Shown here piece after piece: positions 1 to 8,308 of a DNA stretch of 64,000 nt; position 1 is the stretch's first letter; each line of letters begins with the position of its first letter. Origin of the DNA: Robertkochia marina (lineage in GTDB: Bacteria > Bacteroidota > Bacteroidia > Flavobacteriales > Flavobacteriaceae); the NCBI RefSeq assembly GCF_004799345.1, contig NZ_SSMC01000001.1, positions 124,001 through 188,000 of the forward strand. The letters are read 5' to 3'. A program made the translations under genes and the position numbers. Under the pieces are notes generated by a model, which did not search any database, was not told the DNA's origin, and worked only from the letters and a program-made list of their open reading frames with translations.

Positions 1-1732
1 CAATATCCATATATCCTTTCCATTTTTGGTAAGGCACTGCATCTATCTTATCCCAAGGCAGCGGATTCTCCTGATCTCTTTCTCCAATGGGACTGTAACT
101 ATACTTGTCCGGAACTACCACATCACTCTTCACCCCTTCCAATTGGGTAGACCCACCATTGATACGGTAGAATTTCTGAGTGGTTAATTTCAACGCCCCT
201 ACGTCACCGAACTCATCTCCTCCTCTGAGGAACTGATTCAGATCGATAAGGTTTTGTACGGTTCCTTTACCATAGGTCTGTTTACTACCTATAATGATAG
301 CTCTTCCATAATCCTGCATAGCTGCGGCAAGGATCTCTGAGGCTGAGGCAGAAAGCTCGTTCACCAGAATAACCAGGGGTCCGTCCCATTGAATACGGTC
401 ATCCTCATCGGCCAGCACTTCTTTTCCACGGCCTGTTGAACGCACCTGTACCACAGGACCTTCTTTTATGAATAAGCCGGCAATATCAACAACGGTCTTC
501 AAAGATCCACCCCCATTGTTTCTAAGGTCCATTACCAGACCTTCAGCACCACTTTCTTTCAAGCGCTCTATTTCTGTAGCCACGTCGGTTGCAGCATTCC
601 GCTCGTCGTAATCTTTAAAGTCTACATAGAATTTCGGCAGGTTGATCAACCCGTATTTTCTTCCGTTCCTTTCAATAACGGACGACTTGGCATAGGTTTC
701 TTCGATCTCTACCACATCTCTTGTGATGGAAACCACATCAGTAGTACCATCTACTCGTCTCACAGTCAAGCGCACCTCCGACCCTTTTGGCCCTTTGATA
801 AGTTTAACCGCATCATCGAGTCGCATGCCCACAACACTTACAGGAGTTTCACCTCCCTGGGCAACCTTAGTGATCACGTCGCCCACCTCAAGATGCTCTC
901 CTCTCCAGGCAGGGCCTCCGGAAATGATCTCAACAATACGAATATTGTCACTTCGTTTCTCCAGACGCGCTCCGATACCCTCAAACTTACCGGACATCGA
1001 CATATCAAACTTATCCTTATCCTCCGGCGCAAAATAATACGTATGCGGATCAAATTCTTCAACAACTGCATTCAGGTATACCCCAAACCAGTCTTTACGT
1101 TCCATATCGTCGTAGATATCGAAATTATCATCCAACATCTCAGCAACACCTTCTCGTGCCGACACCTCTAATTCTGCAAGGTCATAAGATTCGTTATTCT
1201 CTTCCTTCTCCTGCTTTGAAGAAACTACCCGCTCCAGGCTGTACCATTTAAGCTGCTTTCTCCAACGCTCCCAAAGTTCATCCCTGTCTTTAGCGTAGTC
1301 CAGGTTTTCGAAATCAAGATTGATGACCTCATCTTTCGTAAAATCAAAGGGCTCTTCCAGCACTTTCTTGTACATCACACTAGACTCATCCATTCTTTTC
1401 AGAAGGCGTTCGTAGGTCAGGTTAAAAAAGCTCAGGTCTGAAGTTTTTAATTGATCATCGATCGCCTCCCTGTATGCTTCAAATTCTTCAATATCCTCCT
1501 TTAAGAAGTATCTTTTCGCCGGATCAAGATTTTCGATATAGCTGTCAAACACCCTGCTGGAAAAATCATCATCAAAATCCTGCGGATTGTAGTGTCCTTT
1601 CTCAAGCACATAACTAATCAGGTCGATCAATAATTTATCCTTATCAGGATTATCGAAATTCTTATTGGTAAAACTGCATGAAGCAGCAGAGATCAGCATT
1701 GCTGCCAATAAATAAACAAATTTCCTTTTCAT
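1..1732 (-). CDS. prc: Tail-specific (C-terminal processing) protease, 3' end cut by the window
   Basis: Periplasmic serine protease of the Prc/CtpA family (S41), which degrades or trims envelope proteins from their C-termini. About 577 codons are visible and the gene runs off the left edge. It starts at ATG 1732 with a lipoprotein-like signal (lipobox near ISAASC). An N-terminal Prc-type helical domain is followed by a PDZ domain (GIGARLEKRSDN to the GPKGSEV region) and the protease core. The catalytic serine lies in NELSASASEILAAA and the lysine in TYGKGTVQ, both matching E. coli Prc (Ser430/Lys455). The gene is divergent from surE across 245 bp. Function is inferred from these motifs; the C-terminal domain is outside the window. 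Confidence 0.93.
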   Translation of the reverse strand, partial: MKRKFVYLLAAMLISAASCSFTNKNFDNPDKDKLLIDLISYVLEKGHYNPQDFDDDFSSRVFDSYIENLDPAKRYFLKEDIEEFEAYREAIDDQLKTSDLSFFNLTYERLLKRMDESSVMYKKVLEEPFDFTKDEVINLDFENLDYAKDRDELWERWRKQLKWYSLERVVSSKQEKEENNESYDLAELEVSAREGVAEMLDDNFDIYDDMERKDWFGVYLNAVVEEFDPHTYYFAPEDKDKFDMSMSGKFEGIGARLEKRSDNIRIVEIISGGPAWRGEHLEVGDVITKVAQGGETPVSVVGMRLDDAVKLIKGPKGSEVRLTVRRVDGTTDVVSITRDVVEIEETYAKSSVIERNGRKYGLINLPKFYVDFKDYDERNAATDVATEIERLKESGAEGLVMDLRNNGGGSLKTVVDIAGLFIKEGPVVQVRSTGRGKEVLADEDDRIQWDGPLVILVNELSASASEILAAAMQDYGRAIIIGSKQTYGKGTVQNLIDLNQFLRGGDEFGDVGALKLTTQKFYRINGGSTQLEGVKSDVVVPDKYSYSPIGERDQENPLPWDKIDAVPYQKWKGYMDI

Positions 1733-1977
1733 AGATCTCGTTATTTTTAGATCCGCACTCGGCGGCATCATTTACCGGCATCTTAAAACCGGGTATTTTT
1801 ATTAATCTCCAAAAACCGGGCAGTCCTTTAATAATGAGCCCTGCTCAAAGCGGAGAACATCTAAAATAAGGAAAAAATCATGCCATACGTTCCGGTGCCA
1901 ACTAATTTTTTGTTAAATAGAACCTACAGAATTCATAAACCATAAAATCATTAATTTAGCAGCTAAGTTTTTACCCT

Positions 1978-2751
1978 ATGAAGAAGAGACCGCTTATCCT
2001 GGTTACCAATGACGATGGCATCACCGCTCCCGGGCTAAGAACCCTGATCTCCATCATGAAAAAGATCGGTGATGTAGTGGTGGTGGCACCAGACAAACCA
2101 CAAAGTGCCATGGGGCATGCCATTACGGTAAATTCAACCCTGTATTGCACTCCATATAAGAACGGACAGGAACACGATGAATACAGCTGCAGTGGCACTC
2201 CTGCAGATTGTGTGAAGCTGGCCGTGAGAGAGATCCTGCCAAGAGTACCGGATATTTGTGTAAGTGGGATCAACCACGGATCTAATTCCTCTATAAATGT
2301 GATCTATTCCGGAACCATGAGTGCTGCCGTTGAAGCCGGCATTGAAGGCATTCCGGCTATTGGTTTTTCCTTATGCGATTATTCCTGGGATGCCAATTTT
2401 GAACCGATCAGAAACTTTGTAGAAACCATTACCAGAGAAGCTCTTGAGAACGGGATCCCTAAAGGCGTTGTACTCAATGTTAATTTCCCAAAACTTCCTG
2501 AAAATGAGATCAAAGGGATCAAGGTTTGCAGGCAAGCCAAAGCTAACTGGGTAGAGGAGTTTGACAAAAGAACAAACCCCATGGGGAAGGACTATTACTG
2601 GCTTACCGGAAAATTCGTCAATCTTGATAAAGGGGAAGACACTGATGAATGGGCGTTAGAGCACGGGTACGTTTCAGTGGTACCTGTTCAGTTTGACCTG
2701 ACCGCACATCATAGCATACAAGACCTTAACACCTGGAATCTTAATGATTAA
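1978..2751 (+). CDS. surE: 5'/3'-nucleotidase SurE
   Basis: Metal-dependent survival-protein nucleotidase that dephosphorylates nucleoside 5'- and 3'-monophosphates in the cytoplasm. The 257 residues open with the family signature ILVTNDDGITAPG (Asp-Asp metal ligands, residues 7-19) and continue with VVAPDKPQSAMGHAIT and the SGINHGSN metal site near residue 96. Length is normal for the family. The last 8 nt overlap the following small membrane protein gene, and lpxB follows, so the three are probably cotranscribed. Confidence 0.95.
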   Translation: MKKRPLILVTNDDGITAPGLRTLISIMKKIGDVVVVAPDKPQSAMGHAITVNSTLYCTPYKNGQEHDEYSCSGTPADCVKLAVREILPRVPDICVSGINHGSNSSINVIYSGTMSAAVEAGIEGIPAIGFSLCDYSWDANFEPIRNFVETITREALENGIPKGVVLNVNFPKLPENEIKGIKVCRQAKANWVEEFDKRTNPMGKDYYWLTGKFVNLDKGEDTDEWALEHGYVSVVPVQFDLTAHHSIQDLNTWNLND

Positions 2752-3025
2752 AAAAGAAATCACTACCGGAATAGCGGTAGGCCTCATCGCCAATTGCCTT
2801 GGAATTATTTTGTACCTGCTGCTTTTTTCTGAAATGAATATTGAAGACAGTCTCATTGCAGCCCGGCAACAAGACCACCTGGGCAGTGTTATAGCCCTGG
2901 GAGCCCTGTTGAACATGGCAGCATTTTTTGGGTTTTTAAAACTTAAAAGAGATCACCGTGCCAAAGGGGTATTAATAGCAACCCTGATCAGTGCCTTTGT
3001 AATTCTACTGCTTAAAATTTTTTAA
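2744..3025 (+). CDS. Small two- to three-helix membrane protein between surE and lpxB
   Basis: 93 residues, family not recognised. Hydrophobic segments are visible at about residues 8-28, 48-64 and 76-92, separated by a short polar stretch containing AARQQDHLGS and a basic KLKRDHRAKG loop. It starts inside the end of surE (8-nt overlap) and ends 10 nt before lpxB, so translational coupling is likely. The position suggests an envelope role next to lipid A synthesis, but the sequence shows nothing more specific. Confidence 0.8.
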   Translation: MIKKEITTGIAVGLIANCLGIILYLLLFSEMNIEDSLIAARQQDHLGSVIALGALLNMAAFFGFLKLKRDHRAKGVLIATLISAFVILLLKIF

Positions 3026-3035
3026 ATTCTCTTCC

Positions 3036-4148
3036 ATGAAATATTACCTGATTGCAGGAGAAGCCTCAGGAGACCTCCATGGCTCGAATTTGATCAAGGC
3101 CCTGGCCAAACAAGACCCTGATGCACAATTTCGATGCTGGGGCGGCGACCTTATGGCTGCGGCAGGGGCCACCCTGGTAAAGCACTACAAAGAACAATCG
3201 TTCATGGGTTTTTTTGAGGTGATCAAAAACCTTCCCACTATTTTCAGCAACATACGGTTTTGCAAAGATGATATTGCCGCCTACCAGCCGGATGTTATTA
3301 TTTTTATTGATTATTCCGGTTTCAACCTTCGCATTGCCAAATGGGCCAAACAAAACCAATTCCGCACTTTCTATTATGTATCTCCGCAAATATGGGCCTC
3401 CAGGGAAGGACGTATAAAGGCTATTAAACGTGACATTGACGAAATGTTTGTCATCCTTCCCTTCGAAAAAGAATTTTATGAGAAAAAACACGGGTATTCC
3501 GTTAACTTCATAGGACACCCACTGCTCGACGCTATTGCACAACAGGAACGCACCTCACCCGAAGATTTCAGAAAAGAGTTCAACCTCGATGACCGGGAGA
3601 TCGTTGCCCTTCTACCCGGAAGCAGAAAACAGGAGATCACGAATATGCTGGAGGTCATGCTCAAGGTGGCCCAACGCAACCCTGACTATCAATTTGTTAT
3701 TGCAGGGGCTCCCAGCCAGGATCGTGAATTTTACCAACAGTTCATTGGCAAAAGCAATATCTCTCTTGTTTCCGGCAGAACCTATGACCTGCTGAATGCC
3801 TCAACTTCCGCCCTGGTTACCAGCGGTACCGCAACCCTGGAAACTGCTCTTTTAAAAGTCCCGCAGGTGGTTTGCTATAAAGGCAACTGGATCAGTTACC
3901 AGATCGCCAAAAGGATCATTACCCTGAAATACATTTCCCTGGTGAATCTCATCATGGACCGGGAGGTGGTCGTTGAACTGATTCAGGATAAATTCAATGA
4001 AAAGGAACTTCAGAAAGAATTTGAAAAAATAATGGATCCTGAGGTGCGCAAAAAGATATTTGATGATTACCATACCCTGGAACAAAAGCTGGGCGGCGTA
4101 GGGGCCAGCGAAAAAGGAGCCCAATTGATCTTTCAAAAAATTTCATAA
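3036..4148 (+). CDS. lpxB: Lipid-A-disaccharide synthase LpxB
   Basis: Glycosyltransferase (GT19) that condenses UDP-2,3-diacylglucosamine with lipid X to form the lipid A disaccharide at the inner membrane face. The 370 residues begin with the diagnostic YYLIAGEASGDLHGSNL and contain MGFFEVIKNLP, IDYSGFNLRIA, YYVSPQIWAS, LLPGSRKQEI and the donor-site TSGTATLETAL region. Length is typical. It is the third gene of the surE-membrane protein-lpxB run. Its presence shows an LPS-making, Gram-negative envelope, consistent with lptC elsewhere in the window. Confidence 0.96.
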   Translation: MKYYLIAGEASGDLHGSNLIKALAKQDPDAQFRCWGGDLMAAAGATLVKHYKEQSFMGFFEVIKNLPTIFSNIRFCKDDIAAYQPDVIIFIDYSGFNLRIAKWAKQNQFRTFYYVSPQIWASREGRIKAIKRDIDEMFVILPFEKEFYEKKHGYSVNFIGHPLLDAIAQQERTSPEDFRKEFNLDDREIVALLPGSRKQEITNMLEVMLKVAQRNPDYQFVIAGAPSQDREFYQQFIGKSNISLVSGRTYDLLNASTSALVTSGTATLETALLKVPQVVCYKGNWISYQIAKRIITLKYISLVNLIMDREVVVELIQDKFNEKELQKEFEKIMDPEVRKKIFDDYHTLEQKLGGVGASEKGAQLIFQKIS

Positions 4149-4168
4149 TTTAGGGCAACCCAAATATT

Positions 4169-4735
4169 ATGAGAGCACCTATTATTACTTTCATCGTTGC
4201 GGCCTTCCTGGTCTCCTGTGGCTCCTCAAAGCGCTCAGCAGAATCTAACCGGAATCATGTTCGTATCATGGCCGATAACCAAGCTGAAGTCCCGGTCACT
4301 AAGGAAATACCCAATGATGCATCCAAAAACCTCGATGTACCTGAGATTCATCCCCTGGTCAATGGCATCATAAACACGGCGCTCTCCTACAACGGAACAC
4401 GCTATAAATATGGAGGAACCTCTAAAAAAGGAATGGATTGTTCCGGACTCATATACACAAGTTTCCAAAGTGCCGACATTCCTTTGCAGCGATCTTCTGC
4501 CGCCATGGCCACCCAGGGTGAACCTGTTGAAGTAACTGAGGTAAAAAAAGGTGATCTGCTTTTCTTTACTACCGGGAGAAGTAATGAGCGTATTAATCAT
4601 GTAGGATTAGTCGTAGAGGTTAACAATGATAACATCCGGTTCATTCACGCCACGACCTCCCGAGGGGTGATGGTTTCATCATTACGCGAGGGGTACTGGA
4701 ACCATGCCTTTCATCACGCAAGAAGAATATTGTAG
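4169..4735 (+). CDS. NlpC/P60-family lipoprotein (C40 peptidase)
   Basis: Predicted cell-wall endopeptidase cleaving peptide stems. 188 residues. The signal peptide ends in a lipobox with Cys17 (FLVSC), followed by a polar linker and an NlpC/P60 domain from about residue 64. Catalytic Cys91 lies in GMDCSGLIY, the histidine in NHVGLVVE, and a third polar residue near FIHATTS. It begins 20 nt after lpxB and lies 30 nt before the comEC-like gene. The E. coli relatives are MepS/Spr-like lipoproteins; the exact bond cleaved cannot be read from the sequence. Confidence 0.9.
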   Translation: MRAPIITFIVAAFLVSCGSSKRSAESNRNHVRIMADNQAEVPVTKEIPNDASKNLDVPEIHPLVNGIINTALSYNGTRYKYGGTSKKGMDCSGLIYTSFQSADIPLQRSSAAMATQGEPVEVTEVKKGDLLFFTTGRSNERINHVGLVVEVNNDNIRFIHATTSRGVMVSSLREGYWNHAFHHARRIL

Positions 4736-4765
4736 AATATTTTCTATATTTTAGTAACTTTAGTT

Positions 4766-6739
4766 ATGAAGTTACTAAACATTGCACTCCTAAAACTTCT
4801 TGTTTACCTAACCTCGGGCATTATGGCCGGGTATCTTTTACCCGAAGCTATAAACACCATGCCCGTCATTCCTGTTGGTGCATTTCTTTGCTGTATCCTG
4901 GCCCTGTCATTTCTCTACAACCGTAAACACTATTTTGAAGTAGTTTGCGGTCTTTTATTTCTAACCATAGGCATTTACAGCTGCCAGACACAGCTTACCC
5001 CTCCCCGGTCGTTCATAGCCACCTTCATCAACAAACCGATCGCTGCGAATATTTATGTGCAGCAAGAATTACCTGCCACCAAATATCGCTACAGATATAT
5101 TGGAACTGTTAATCCCATACATTATTCTCAAAGCCCTCTACAGGCCATCCTGGAAATTCCTAAAACCTCAAAAAACGTTCAGTCACTAACACCCGGACTT
5201 AAATACCTCTCGGTTGCACGAGTGAACTACCCGGCCCCTCCACCCGACCCTATCGCTTTTAATTATCGGGAATATCTTAGAAAAAAAGGAATTCATCTTA
5301 TTGCAGAAATAAACCCCGCTTCCGTTTCGGAAACCGGAAAACCATCCCCTGTACGATTTTGGATGTTTCGGCTAAAAAATCATCTCACCGGTCTAATAGA
5401 AGATCAGTCCCTCGACCCATTAACTCTTGGACTCATAAAAGCGTTGATTCTAGGCGACAGATCTGAGCTAAGTCCGGAATTTTATAATTCTCTCAGAGCT
5501 ATTGGGGGCGCACACCTGATAGCCCTTTCCGGGCTCCATATTGGTATTCTTGTCAGCTTTACAAGTTTCTTGCTATGGCCTTTAAGACGATTTAAAAACG
5601 GAGGGGGCATTCACTTTGTATTGCTCTCCGTTTTCCTTACGTTTTATATCTTTCTTGTTGGAGCCTCTGCCTCTGTGGTACGCGCAGGAGTCATGTGCGT
5701 ATTTCTTTCATTTAGCATACTGCTTCAGGACCGTATTTCTGCCTTGAACACCGTCATAACTTCTGCTTTTATACTTCTGGTGTTTCACCCTTTGTATCTT
5801 TTTGACGTAGGCTTTCAGCTCAGCTATGCGGCACTGGCAGGAATATTTCTCCTTCGCCCTATCTTTGACCGCATATGGAAACCGAAAAACAGGGTAATAC
5901 GATTTATCTGGGGACTGATCACCATTAGCTTTCCTGCCCAATTGTTCACCGCACCCTTAACCCTTTACTACTTTCATCAATTTCCCGTTGCTTTCCTTCT
6001 CACCAACCTGATGCTTACCCCCCTGATTATGCTTTTTCTCCCTGTTGCCTACCTTGGTTCCTTGGCTTTTATAGGCGGAATTGTTCCTGGCCTATTCGTA
6101 TTGCTCATAAACTACCTTGCGAGGATCATAAATTACATTACCGGGGCCCTGCAATTTGAATCCGTCTTCTCCGAATATGTAATCAACCTGCAGCCCGTTC
6201 AGGTACTTGTGTTATATGCTTTTCTTTTTATAGTGGTGAGGTCTGTCTACCGCAAACAATATCTTATGCTCATCCCGATGTGCATTATTTTTATTCAAAT
6301 CCGGCATTTAAGCGAAAATCTGCTACGAAAACCCGACCAACTTGTTATCAGCCATCACTATAAAAAAAGTGAAGTAAACATTACCCGCAACGGGCTGCAA
6401 CAGAGCCATCATTATTCCCGGGAAGGCAGTGCCTTTGACATAGCAGACAGTAAAGAATATTTCTTCAAAATAGGAAATGAATCTCTTTTGGTGATCACGA
6501 CCAATCAATTTAAGTTTCCTGATCTGCCCACCTCTTCCCAGATACTTTTAACAAATTCTACCCAAATCAACATGGACCGCCTTTTGAACGATCTTCGCCC
6601 GTCTCGGGTGATCGCTGACGGAAGTAATTATCCTGAGCTGGTATCTCGCTGGAGACTCAGTTGTATGCAAAAAAATATCCCTTTTCACTACACGGGTGAA
6701 AAGGGATACTATATTATCAAAACGAGCTACGGAGATTAG
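4766..6739 (+). CDS. ComEC/Rec2-family membrane protein
   Basis: Polytopic protein of the competence channel family, which moves single-stranded DNA across the inner membrane in transformable bacteria. 657 residues: N-terminal helices, an extracytoplasmic DUF4131/OB-like segment (about 60-190), then the Competence domain with the characteristic LIALSGLHIGILVSF near residue 251 and many helices to about residue 510. The C-terminal ~150 residues lack the HxHxDH metal motif of the metallo-beta-lactamase domain found in longer ComEC proteins. Its stop overlaps the stop of the convergent POT gene by 4 nt. Whether this organism is competent is not shown. Confidence 0.85.
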   Translation: MKLLNIALLKLLVYLTSGIMAGYLLPEAINTMPVIPVGAFLCCILALSFLYNRKHYFEVVCGLLFLTIGIYSCQTQLTPPRSFIATFINKPIAANIYVQQELPATKYRYRYIGTVNPIHYSQSPLQAILEIPKTSKNVQSLTPGLKYLSVARVNYPAPPPDPIAFNYREYLRKKGIHLIAEINPASVSETGKPSPVRFWMFRLKNHLTGLIEDQSLDPLTLGLIKALILGDRSELSPEFYNSLRAIGGAHLIALSGLHIGILVSFTSFLLWPLRRFKNGGGIHFVLLSVFLTFYIFLVGASASVVRAGVMCVFLSFSILLQDRISALNTVITSAFILLVFHPLYLFDVGFQLSYAALAGIFLLRPIFDRIWKPKNRVIRFIWGLITISFPAQLFTAPLTLYYFHQFPVAFLLTNLMLTPLIMLFLPVAYLGSLAFIGGIVPGLFVLLINYLARIINYITGALQFESVFSEYVINLQPVQVLVLYAFLFIVVRSVYRKQYLMLIPMCIIFIQIRHLSENLLRKPDQLVISHHYKKSEVNITRNGLQQSHHYSREGSAFDIADSKEYFFKIGNESLLVITTNQFKFPDLPTSSQILLTNSTQINMDRLLNDLRPSRVIADGSNYPELVSRWRLSCMQKNIPFHYTGEKGYYIIKTSYGD

Positions 6740-8292
6740 TGAATTCCGTGCATTTTCTTTTTAAGAACAGGGGTTATCAACAACATGATCACTGCTGCCC
6801 CAATAGGGATCAGCGTAAATATCAGGAAGAAGGTAGACAGGCCGTATTCTTCAGAGATCTGATCAATATAACTTCCGGTAAATCCACCAAGAGTGTTAGC
6901 AACGAAATTGGCCATAAACCAGATACCGAACATCATTCCGACCCATTTAGGAGCGGCAAGTTTACTAACATATGATAATCCCACCGGTGATACACACAGC
7001 TCTCCAAGGGTGTGGAAAAGATAAGCCAGGATAAGCCATATCATACTTACGGCAGCTGTTTCAGCTCCTTGAGGAATATTCGATGCTCCATAAGCTAAAA
7101 AGGCAAAACCAACACCTACCAGGAATAATCCGATAGCGAATTTCACCGGACCTGAGGGGTTTACTACATTCTGCCAGATCTTTGAGAATAAAGGTGCAAA
7201 AAGAATGATGAACAAGGAGTTTAACACCGAGAACCACGAAGCAGGAACCTCAGGTGCATCGTCTTGAAATTGTCTGCCGAGCATCCATAATACGATACCC
7301 CAGATGATCACAAAACTTGTTGCCAAAAGGATATTAGAAAGTGAATATTTCGCAAAGGTTTGTTTAAAAAGCAGTACCAGCACCCATGTAATGATGGCCA
7401 TAGGCACAATAGCGATAAGAGAATTGATAACCTTAAAGGCCATACCGGCATCTCCTTCTAAAACACGGTTCGTAAAATTATTGGCAAAAATGGTCATGGA
7501 ACCTCCGGCCTGCTCAAATGCCCACCAGAAGAATACGGTGAATAAGGCAAAAACAGCGATTACAATTCCACGATCTCTATATACATGATCAGGATGTTCA
7601 GCCTCTTCCTTACTAACCTCTCCAACCATCTTAACCTCTCCTTTAACAGGCTTCAAACCTATGTCGCCAAAAATACCTTGTGCATACCAAAACTGCAGCA
7701 TCCCGAAGAACATGAAGATCCCTGCAAGTCCGAATCCATAATGCCATCCTACCTGCTCCCCGATATACCCGCAAAGTAAAATTCCAAGGAAGGCACCGGC
7801 ATTAATACCCATGTAGAACACGGTGTATCCTGCATCCTTTTCCTTCCCCTGAGTTTTATATAATTGACCTACGATAGAAGAAATATTCGGCTTAAAAAGT
7901 CCGTTTCCAATTATTAACAAAGCTAGTCCGAGATAGAAAAAGGAACCTGTGATCCCTTCCAAAGCCATGGAAGCATGACCCAGGGTCATCACCAGAGCCC
8001 CCAGGGCTACAGCCTTGCGATAACCCATAAGTTTATCGGCTACCAAACCACCCAGGATAGGGGTCAGGTAGACCAACCCTGTATAAATACCATAAAGCTT
8101 AAGTGCATCGGCGTTACTCCATTCCCAGCCACCATCTAAAAGGGCAGAAGTTAAAAATAGAACCAGTAAAGCACGCATCCCGTAGTAGGAGAATCGCTCC
8201 CACATTTCGGTAAAGAAAAGCACGAACAATCCTGAAGGGTGCCCCAGCACCGTTCGTTGGTTCGTTTCTGAACCACCGTATTTAAATTCCAT
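6736..8292 (-). CDS. POT-family proton-coupled oligopeptide transporter
   Basis: MFS-fold symporter for di- and tripeptides in the inner membrane. 518 residues with about 14 hydrophobic segments. The N-terminal FFTEMWERFSYYGMRALL carries the ExxERFxYYG proton-coupling signature of the family, and GNGLFKPNISS is the second PTR2 signature. It lies 17 nt downstream of the DPP-IV gene on the same strand. DPP-IV releases Xaa-Pro dipeptides, so the pair reads as a peptide-scavenging unit: cleavage outside the inner membrane, then uptake. Confidence 0.94.
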   Translation of the reverse strand: MEFKYGGSETNQRTVLGHPSGLFVLFFTEMWERFSYYGMRALLVLFLTSALLDGGWEWSNADALKLYGIYTGLVYLTPILGGLVADKLMGYRKAVALGALVMTLGHASMALEGITGSFFYLGLALLIIGNGLFKPNISSIVGQLYKTQGKEKDAGYTVFYMGINAGAFLGILLCGYIGEQVGWHYGFGLAGIFMFFGMLQFWYAQGIFGDIGLKPVKGEVKMVGEVSKEEAEHPDHVYRDRGIVIAVFALFTVFFWWAFEQAGGSMTIFANNFTNRVLEGDAGMAFKVINSLIAIVPMAIITWVLVLLFKQTFAKYSLSNILLATSFVIIWGIVLWMLGRQFQDDAPEVPASWFSVLNSLFIILFAPLFSKIWQNVVNPSGPVKFAIGLFLVGVGFAFLAYGASNIPQGAETAAVSMIWLILAYLFHTLGELCVSPVGLSYVSKLAAPKWVGMMFGIWFMANFVANTLGGFTGSYIDQISEEYGLSTFFLIFTLIPIGAAVIMLLITPVLKKKMHGIH

Positions 8293-8308
8293 ATAATGTA
8301 GTTTATAG

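Noticed and set aside
723-1171. Plus-strand open frames within the protease gene
   Set aside because: The minus strand encodes a clear Prc protease through this stretch.
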